Source of the DNA: Adiantum capillus-veneris
Taxonomy: Eukaryota > Streptophyta > Polypodiopsida > Polypodiales > Pteridaceae
Assembly: GCA_014529385.2 (NCBI GenBank)
Contig: CM043944.1
Coordinates: forward strand, 71,951,384 to 72,015,383
Reading direction: 5' to 3'
DNA: 64,000 nucleotides
Shown here: in pieces, positions 56,978 through 64,000 of the stretch
How positions within the stretch are numbered: position 1 is the first letter of the stretch
Layout of the letters: the number at the start of each line of letters is the position of its first letter
Notes under the pieces: model-generated
The model's input: the letters and a program-made list of their open reading frames with translations, nothing else
The model's database searches: none
What the model was told of the DNA's origin: nothing
Program-made: the position numbers and the translations under genes

Positions 56978-57169
56978 TGTTGGGGTATAAAGCCCAATGT
57001 GGTCGCCCAAGTAAGTGGGCGGGCCGCCAGGTATGTACACATATTCTTTTGTTAAAACCTAATAAGAACTCACTATGCTCTACACATTACAGTAGAGCGA
57101 GTTCACCATATCGTCGTGCTCTTCTTCTCACACTCTCTCTCGCGTCGCACTTCCGCTCGTACTCCTTCA
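56978..57169 (+). repeat. Copia 5' LTR, 192 bp
   Basis: TGTTGGGGTATAAAG...CGTACTCCTTCA. At three of the four mismatch sites it has A where the 3' LTR has G, and at the fourth T against C, the direction expected if methylated cytosines were lost in this copy. Confidence 0.95.
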
Positions 57170-57171
57170 AC

Positions 57172-57183
57172 TGGTATCAGAGC
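57172..57183 (+). other. Primer binding site, initiator-Met
   Basis: TGGTATCAGAGC, the canonical form, two bases after the 5' LTR. Confidence 0.95.
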
Positions 57184-58268
57184 TCAGATTGAGGCTCGAG
57201 GCAGCACTGCAGGAGGCTAGAGTCACCAGCTCAAATTGGAGTGAAATTCGAGAGGTGAAGACACGGCCCCAAATCCTGTGGGAACACCCGAAGAGCCTGG
57301 TGTTCTCAGAATTTCATTCTGAGGTCATCTCGGCCACCGTTCGGCTTCGACAAAGTTCTGCGCAGGCCATTTTCGACTACGTGGTCTCAGCGGGTGCAGA
57401 TCCGACTCTGGAAATTTGGGGTTTTCGGCCTACGACTGCAGGTGCTGAGGATATTGACACTCCCAGAGTGTTGATTTGTGGCTGTCTACACATCGAAGGA
57501 CGACCCACAGTTCTTGGAGGCGTGTCACATACAACACGGGCGCATCTACACACAGACTGTAGGTGACATCCACTAGTTCATCAGGTAGCTTGTGTTTGCT
57601 GCTTGATATTCCAGATTTCATCCTGACATTGCAGGTACTTCCACATGGGATGTATTGTCAGAGATGATGTATGTCTGTTGAGGGTTTGCTGGCTGTGAGT
57701 CATGCAGCAAACAACCGCCGCAGCGGTTACAGCATACAGTGGAAAATTTGTGGATGTATGACTTTGTGGGAAGTCTATGTACTGTCAGATTTACTGCAGC
57801 CTTTGTTGAGGGTCGAGTGAGGTTTTATTGAGCTGGGGGATTCTCGAATGTTGAGATCCTTTCGGTGATACAGGTCTTGGAGTGATCCCTCGAGCACCCT
57901 TAGATAGGCAGCTAGGATGTATTGACTGTGAGTTAGACGGTTGGGATTGCATCTGCGGCTTTACTGCTGTTGAGGCATTGTCGCAGTCTATGCTTACAGG
58001 ACAGTGACAGGATAGTCAGAGACAATACATGTGCAAGACAGGTTTACCCGCAGCTTACAGTGTCAGAGAGACAGTGTTTTTTGAGCTGTTTTTGGTCTGT
58101 TTTTTGAGTACACCAGAGCCATTTTACAAAGGAGACTCTGCCAAAATTTATGCAGAATCTGAATCTTTCTTGGTTTATTTGACAGGTTGATATTGGTTCA
58201 GAGGTCAGTTTACAGGGGAAACTCTGCCGAATTTTTCCCAGGAAAGTAAACCACTGTGAAGCGTAGCT
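57184..58268 (+). other. Copia leader, about 1.1 kb
   Basis: Longer than is usual for copia elements. A 125-codon frame (57,189-57,566) begins with a LEAALQEARVTS-type stretch, but shows no domain and is probably chance in a moderately GC-rich leader. The 3' part (57,600-58,260) has no frame. Confidence 0.5.
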
Positions 58269-59216
58269 ATGGCTGGATCACAGGACACTGCTCTTTACAA
58301 TATCAAGAAGCTGGATGGAACCAATTTCCCATTGTGGAAGAAGCAGATTTGGCACGTGTTGGTACAAAAGAAGCAGATAAAACCTATAAAGCTCAAGGGG
58401 ATAAAACCTAAAGATATGGACGAAGATGAATGGAACAAAATGGATGAATTGGCACTTTCTACCATTATGTTGACTTTGGTAGAAAGCGTTTACTTCAATG
58501 TAGCAGATGAGATGTCGGCTTATCAAGCATGGTTAAAGCTGAGTGATCTTTATGAGAAGCAGAGTGCAGCTTCACAGGTATACTGGCTTAAGAAGCTTGT
58601 TGACTTGAAGATGAAAGAAGGGACACCTATGTCCAATCATCTGAATGAATTCAACACAATCTATAGTCAGTTGTCAGCTCAAGGTGTCAAGTTTGATGAA
58701 CCTGTTAGAGCTATGTTCCTTTTGATCACATTGCCGGAAAGTTGGGACACTTTTCGCACAACTTTGAGTAATTCTGCACCTCCAAATGGTTTGAACATAG
58801 CAGGTGTAGAAGGAAGTCTGCTTACTGAAGAAACCAATAGAAAGACAATGGACAAAGGCAAAGGAACAGCCTTAGTTGTCAGGGGAAGGACCAAAGAAAA
58901 GTACAAAGGTGGAAAGAGGAATCAGTCTCGTAGCAAGTCCCGCAGTGCTAAAGGCAAGAGTGACATAGAATGCTACCATTGTGGCAAGAAGGGTCACATG
59001 AAAAGAGACTGCAGAGAATGGAAAGCAGAAAAAGGCAAAGAGAAAGCTGAAGACCATGGTAAGAAGAACAAGTCCTCAGTGAAGATTCAAGAAATAAATG
59101 TGACAAACACTGTTGCAGAGGATGACAGTCTAGTGTCAGGAGACATCTACTTCTTGAAGAATACAATGGACTCAACTCTTCTTACAGCATCTGATGGCAA
59201 TGCACTGAGTGACTAG
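58269..59216 (+). CDS. Copia Gag
   Basis: A 315-codon frame. ATG 58,269 opens MAGSQDTALYNIKKLDGTNF, followed by WKKQIWHVL, the DUF4219/UBN2-type copia capsid with LSDLYEKQSAASQVYWLKKL, LKMKEGTPMSNHLNEFN and LLITLPESWDTFRTTL (residues about 60-170). Residues 197-235 are basic and Ser/Arg-rich. A perfect CCHC knuckle, CYHCGKKGHMKRDC, lies at about 237-250. It ends at TAG just before the protease active site in the same frame, so it is either a mutated Gag-Pol or a Gag that is separated from Pol by an amber stop. Most copia elements have no stop here, and family members usually have Trp or Gln at this point. Confidence 0.9.
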   Translation: MAGSQDTALYNIKKLDGTNFPLWKKQIWHVLVQKKQIKPIKLKGIKPKDMDEDEWNKMDELALSTIMLTLVESVYFNVADEMSAYQAWLKLSDLYEKQSAASQVYWLKKLVDLKMKEGTPMSNHLNEFNTIYSQLSAQGVKFDEPVRAMFLLITLPESWDTFRTTLSNSAPPNGLNIAGVEGSLLTEETNRKTMDKGKGTALVVRGRTKEKYKGGKRNQSRSKSRSAKGKSDIECYHCGKKGHMKRDCREWKAEKGKEKAEDHGKKNKSSVKIQEINVTNTVAEDDSLVSGDIYFLKNTMDSTLLTASDGNALSD

Positions 59217-62200
59217 ATTATAGACTCAGGGGCATCACTTCATGTGTCTCCAAACAAGGAGTGGTTTACTTCTTATGTGACCACTAAAGATCATGTTCGG
59301 CTAGGCAATGGGCAGACATGTGAGATCTTAGGTGTTGGAGATGTTCAATTGAAGTTTCAGAATGGCTCTTCTTTCACGCTGAAGAATGTGAGACATGTTC
59401 CCGCAATTACAAAGAGCTTGATCAGCACAGGTTTACTTGATGATGCTGGCTACGTCACCACTTTTGGACAGAACATGTGGAAGATATCCAAGGGTTCTAT
59501 GACAGTAGCACATGGAGTAACGTCTGGAGGACTTTACATGATTTATGTATCAAATGTCTCTAAAAATGTAATCAATGTAACCGAGCAGCCGAACGTTTCC
59601 TTGTGGCATAGCCGGTTAGGACATATGTCCAAGAAGGGAATGGAAATCTTGTCTTGTTCTGGTTATTTGCCTGGCTTTTCATTTAATGATTTTGCATTCT
59701 GTGAACATTGTCTGTATGGTAAGCAAACATCGCAGCCACATAAGCATAGAAGCAGTAGAAGAGATACACAGTTGGCACTTGTTCATAGTGATTTGTGTGG
59801 ACCTATGCCTAACCTATCTCTAGGGGGAGCTTCTTACTTTATGACATTTATAGATGATTACGCGAGGAAAGTATGGGTTTACTTTCTCAAGCACAAGGAT
59901 GAAGCGTTTAGTGTTTTCAAAACGTTTGTGACACTTGTGGAGAATCAGAGTGGCAAGAAGCTTAAATGCTTACGCACTGACAATGGTGGATAGTATGTTT
60001 CAAAGGCCTTTCAGGACTTTTGTGAGTCAAAAGGTATAAAACGCGAACTTACTGCTCCTTACAATCCTCCTCAAAATGGTGTTGCTGAGAGGATGAATAG
60101 GACCATACAAGAGAAGGTCAGAAGTATGTTGTCTAATGCACAACTGCCAAATGGGTTTTGGGCTGAAGCTGTATCAATAGCTGTTCATCTTGTAAATAGA
60201 TCTCCTAGCAAGGTTTTGCAGAAGGATTCAGTGCCAGAGATGGTATGGTCAGGCAAAATGCCCTCATACAAGCATCTCAGAGTCTTTGGCTGTGAGGCAT
60301 ATACTCACGTTCCAAAGGAATTTAGGAACAAACTTGAGCCAAAGAGTAGAAAGTGCATCTTTCTAGGCTATGGTAATTCTGGTGAGATGGGGTACAGACT
60401 TTGGGATCCCGAATCCAGAAAGGTTGTCCGCAGTAATGATTTTCACTTTAATGAATCCAAATATCATTCTAAACCAGAGAGGGTTGAGGAGATTAGAAGA
60501 GTTGTCTTCCAAGAAGATGGACCTGCACGTGCAAGACAAAATGTCAGGGCTCAAGAGGATCAAGGATAGGATAGAGTGGAACCACAGGTTGTGGCTGAGC
60601 CTGAGCCACCTATTGTGCGTAGATCTGGACGTGTCACGCGACCTCCTGATAGGTTTGTTCCATCTATGAACTATGTCATGTTGGTTGATTGCAATGAGCC
60701 TTCATGTTACAAGGAAGCAGTGCAAATGAAGGACTCCGGGAATTGGCAATTGGCCATGCAGTCAGAGATGACAGCTCTGCATAAAAACAAGACATGGAAG
60801 CTAGTTAAATTACCACAAAGCAAAAAGGCTCTACCTTGTAAATGGGTTTACAGGTATAAGATCACCGCTCATGATAGTCAGCCAAAGTACAAAGCAAGGC
60901 TTGTTGCCAAGGGCTTTAAGCAAGAACAAGGCATTGACTTTGATGAAGTCTTCTCTCCGGTGGTCAAGATGAATACATTGAGATGCTTTCTTGCATTGGT
61001 TGCCATATTAGATTTGGTGATGCACCAAATGGATGTCAAGACAGCGTTCTTGCATGGTGATTTAGATGTGGAAATTTACATACAGCAGCCAGAAGGGTTT
61101 GTTGAGAAAGGCAAAGAAGATTGGGTATGCTAGTTGTTAAAGAGTCTTTATGGCTTAAAACAATCACCGAGGGCATGGTACCATAAATTCCACAAGTTTA
61201 TGCTTTCTCAAGGCTACAAACGTAGTGAGTTCGATCATTGTCTATATACAAAGAAGGCTAAGGATGGCAGTTGGCTGATCCTTATTTTGTATGTGGATGA
61301 CATGTTGATTGCTGGCAAGCACTTGGAAGAAATTTCAGCTTTGAAGTCAAAGATGGAAAAATCGTTTGACATGAAAGACATGGGTGAGGCAAGTCATATA
61401 CTTGGTATGCGCATTGAGAGAGACAGATCAAAGAAGTTGATTTGGTTATCTCAAACAGAGTATATTGACAAGTTTTTGCAACGTTTCAATATGGAGAAGG
61501 GAAAGGCATTGAGTGTTCCATTGCCACCATATGTGAAACTTAGCAAACAAGATTGTCCTGTGTCTGAGGAAGAACAGGCTGAAATGGATAAGATTCCATA
61601 TGCGTCTGCAGTGGGTAGTTTGATGTATGCAATGATTGCTACTCGCCCAGACATTGCATTTGCAGTGGGAGTAGTAAATCGATACATGTCAAACCCAGGC
61701 AAGAAACATTGGGAGGCAGTGAAAGGAATATTGAGATACCTGAAAGCTACAAAGCGTATGCATATATGCTATGGGAGTCGGGAGCTAAGTGTCAAGGGTT
61801 TTACAGACTCAGATTATGCACGTGACTTAGACAACCGAAGGTCTACGTCAGGGTATGTCTTTACATTTGCTGGTGGAGCAGTATCATGGCGTTCTAGATT
61901 ACAAGATTGTGTTACTCAGTCTACTACAGAGGCTGAATATGTTGCAGCATCAGAGGCATGCAAAGAATCAATTTGGCTTAATCGACTAGTAACAGATTTG
62001 GGAATCAAAGAAGAGATTCCTGTGTTATATTGTGATAGTCAAAGTGCTATACAATTGGCTCGCAATCCAGTTTATCACTCAAAGACAAAACATGTGGATG
62101 TGAAGTATCATTTCATCAGGGAAATGCTCGAGGATAAGCAACTTCAGCTTGTCAAAGTTCACACCACAGAAAATCCTGCTGATCTACTTACAAAAGGACT

Positions 62201-62249
62201 TCCCTCAGAGAGCTTTGCGCATTTTCGCAAGCAGCTGGGTGTAGGGTAG
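59217..62249 (+). pseudogene. Copia Pol: protease, integrase, RT, RNase H
   Basis: Same frame as Gag. Protease IIDSGASLHVSP at 59,217. Integrase: HSRLGHMSKKGMEIL and FCEHCLYGKQ (HHCC), LVHSDLCGPM (first Asp), TDNGG (second Asp), PYNPPQNGVAERMNRTIQEK (Glu). RVT_2: WVYRYKIT, KARLVAKGFKQEQGIDFDE, VFSPVVKM, MDVKTAFLHGDL, SLYGLKQSPRAWY, YVDDMLIAG near 61,290. RNase H: DSDYARDLDNRRSTSGYVF, TEAEYVAASEA, YCDSQSAIQLA, TKHVDVKYHFIRE; ends LLTKGLPSESFAHF. Internal TAGs lie at 59,991, 60,567 and 61,131 (and 59,214). All catalytic residues I can check are intact. Apart from those stops it would be a functional-looking Pol. Confidence 0.9.
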
Positions 62250-62327
62250 TACATCACTTCTCTACATCTCTTGTATATTAGCTTGTATAGTAGCTTCTCT
62301 CACACTTAAAGTACCACATTGGACTTT

Positions 62328-62338
62328 AAGTGGGAGGT
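62328..62338 (+). other. Polypurine tract
   Basis: AAGTGGGAGGT immediately before the 3' LTR. Confidence 0.85.
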
Positions 62339-62528
62339 TGTCGGGGTATAGAGCCCAATGTGGTCGCCCAGGTAAGTGGGCGGGCCGCCAGGTATGTACA
62401 CATATTCTTTTGTTAAAACCTAATAAGAACTCACTATGCTCTACACATTACAGTAGAGCGAGTTCACCATATCGTCGTGCTCTTCTTCTCGCACTCTCTC
62501 GCGTCGCACTTCCGCTCGTACTCCTTCA
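62339..62528 (+). repeat. Copia 3' LTR, 190 bp
   Basis: TGTCGGGGTATAGAG...CGTACTCCTTCA, next to TSD TATAT. Two bases shorter than the 5' LTR because of one fewer CT unit. Confidence 0.95.
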
Positions 62529-64000
62529 TATATGAACTTATCTCACTTTCTTGTTTAATATTTTGACCTTGTAGTTCATTTTTTCGGTGAGTATGTGCAT
62601 ATGATGGGACAAGAAAGTGAGCCAAGCTATTTTCAAGCTTGGAGAGTTAGTAAGGTACACCACTGAACTGAAATTTCTATGTACACAATACCCTCAATTA
62701 GCGCTAGTGTACTCTTGTCTGTTTCCTTGTAGATTTATAAGCTCCAAGGAAATTGAAATAGATGCCATCCCTAATGCATAGACACTTGCAATGGAAACCG
62801 TGTGTGCCATTGTGGATCATGCCTTTCCTCGATTGGTTCTTCTTAGCCAGACCTACCTCTTAGTTCATGTCGTTGATGAGACCTCTATATGTGGAGTAGT
62901 GCATGCATGAGGGATGTTATTTTTAGAGAGGTTTTATAGGCTCTCAAGGATTTTGTGCGGCTATGGTCCCAGCCAGAGGCATGTATGGCCGAAGGGTGGA
63001 TTGTGAAAGAGGCATTTCTTTACATCTCCAAGTATTTGGCACAAGTTGATCCCTCAATGCCTCGCATGTGGTCAGACGAGCAGGATGCAAGGATGCCCTC
63101 ACACTTTCCAAGGGCGAAGGTAAGATTATTTAAGATGGATATGGATCTATCCCGAGTAGTCAATAACTTTTCTATCCTTAATGCAAGGGTTATGACCAAC
63201 TAAGTGGACTTGTGGACAATGGCAAATTTTGCTAAAGAGGGAAGCATGGAGGCAGAAGAGCACCCCCAATACCTAGACACCTTGCATGTTTCCCAGATCT
63301 CATTAGCGTCGAGTGGATTCATGAGAGAATGATGGAAGCAAAAGCACGCGGAGAAGACATCAGCGACAAAGAGTGGGATGTAGATTACTCATTTACTTAA
63401 ACCATACTATAAAGTTTTTTCTTAATTTATCTTTAAAATTAATAATGTATATATTTTCTTACTTTGTAGTGCCTTTCGTTTAACTCTATGTGGTGAAAGG
63501 GTCGACACTTTTGTACATGTCACATTGATGAGCTTTACAGACCACCATGGAATGTGGCATCATGGGCAACTTTGACAGAAATGGTGATGAAGCAAGATAC
63601 TATGGACCTATTGAAAGGATACTAAAGGTTAATTTTATAACCTTTCATACCTTCATCTTTGAGTGCAAGTGGTTTGCAAATGTGTATAGACAGCATGAGA
63701 ACGGCCTCTACATGGTGGACTCTAGTGTGCATCAAATAGAGAGGTATGACAATTTAGTTTTTCCATACAATTGTGAACATGTGAGTGACAACTTTCTTTA
63801 CCTCTCTTGCTTGTAACATTATTTATACCAATGTTGGTCACTTTGAGCTTCTCTCCTATAGGTCATCTATATTCAAATAATCCACCAACCAAAACTTTGG
63901 TTCGTAGTTCCCATAACACCTGAGGGAGAACCATTTTTGTCACTAATGAAGTGGAGAACATCTTCGACCCGTGACCACCTACTACTTTGGATGAGGGGGA
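62529..64000 (+). pseudogene. CACTA TNP2 transposase, 3' part, runs off window
   Basis: Continues the transposase after the copia insertion. A splice acceptor (CCTTGTAG) lies near 62,572, another (TTCCTTGTAG) near 62,734. The exon near 62,735-63,118 gives a DUF4218-like end: QPEACMAEGWIVKEAFLYIS, KYLAQVDPSMPR (family RPEGSIAEGYIAEE). The exon 63,470-63,780 and, after an 81-bp intron (GTGAGT...CTATAG, 63,781-63,861), 63,862 onward give a DUF4216-like region: DEARYYGPIERILKVNFITF, FIFECKWFANVYRQ, then VIYIQIIHQPKLWFVVPITP. Upstream parts are frame-broken, yet the last exons read cleanly. Introns are unusual for a relic to retain so well. Confidence 0.75.

Larger units (their letters stand above)
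56978..62528 (+). mobile_element. Nearly complete Ty1/copia element, 5.55 kb, TSD TATAT
   Basis: TATAT flanks both sides (56,973-56,977 and 62,529-62,533). LTRs of 192 and 190 bp differ by four transitions and one CT-unit indel. PBS, PPT and a single polyprotein frame (58,269-62,249) are present. The frame has no frameshift and only four internal stops, all TAG. It is inserted into an intron of the TNP2 relic, so it is younger than that transposon. Confidence 0.95.

Noticed and set aside
57189-57566. 125-aa frame in the copia leader as an extra ORF
   Set aside because: Begins only 20 bp after the PBS, no domain recognised, not known for copia; probably chance.
56978-62528. RNA editing restoring TAG to CAG
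   Set aside because: U-to-C editing is known in fern, lycophyte and hornwort organelles, not for nuclear transposon RNAs; decay by C-to-T is the simpler explanation.

Overview
The window looks like intergenic DNA from a large, repeat-rich land-plant nuclear genome. It is AT-rich, full of AG/CT, TG and poly-C microsatellites, and built almost entirely from Ty1/copia and Ty3/gypsy LTR retrotransposons, CACTA DNA transposons and a LINE-like repeat. The LTR-element primer sites match plant initiator-Met and Asp tRNAs. I see no host gene I would call intact, no rRNA or tRNA gene, and no organellar gene. The species cannot be named from sequence alone; a fern, lycophyte or gymnosperm would all fit.

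Layout. 0.5-2.9 kb: decayed copia gag-pol with its 3' LTR (+). 4.3-6.7 kb: minus-strand gypsy 3' end with a candidate LTR. 8.5-9.4 kb: LINE ORF1-like coding region. 10.7-15.0 kb and 33.7-35.3 kb: old minus-strand Ty3-type elements with the order integrase, protease, W[IV]PK-repeat tail. 14,955-33,656: an 18.7-kb composite LTR element inserted into one of them, flanked by a perfect 5-bp duplication (CCATA). 36.1-41.5 kb: a complete LTR element with 140-bp LTRs and TSD TGTGC. 41.9-44.4 kb: another integrase-protease-W[IV]PK element. 45.7-48.0 kb: gypsy gag-PR-RT relic (-). 52.9-55.6 kb: Tat-like gypsy PR-RT-RH-aRNH-IN relic (-). 55.8-64.0 kb: CACTA TNP2 transposase pseudogene (+), with a nearly complete copia element (56,978-62,528, TSD TATAT) sitting in one of its introns.

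The composite element at 14,955-33,656 is the most unusual object. It has three ~956-bp LTRs. Two of them are separated by only 43 bp, containing just a polypurine tract and a tRNA-Asp primer site. Its single long frame encodes Gag and protease and ends in a chain of W[IV]PK repeats; no RT or integrase was found. Next to its 3' LTR lies an intronless fragment of a DEAD-box RNA helicase, bordered by a scrap of LTR end. Its leader carries seven copies of a 22-bp palindrome. A 6.2-kb CACTA element (26,402-32,589, TSD GGA) is inserted in that leader. This CACTA contains a Penelope-type RT scrap, a LINE ORF1-like scrap, and a 3-kb satellite with 173-bp monomers, a 1,004-bp higher-order period and a 31-bp-stem hairpin in its monomers.

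One theme crosses all element classes. Frames are broken mostly by TAG rather than TAA or TGA, often where the family has Gln, as expected if methylated CAG (CHG context) has deaminated to TAG. All functional statements are by-eye homology; no searches were run.
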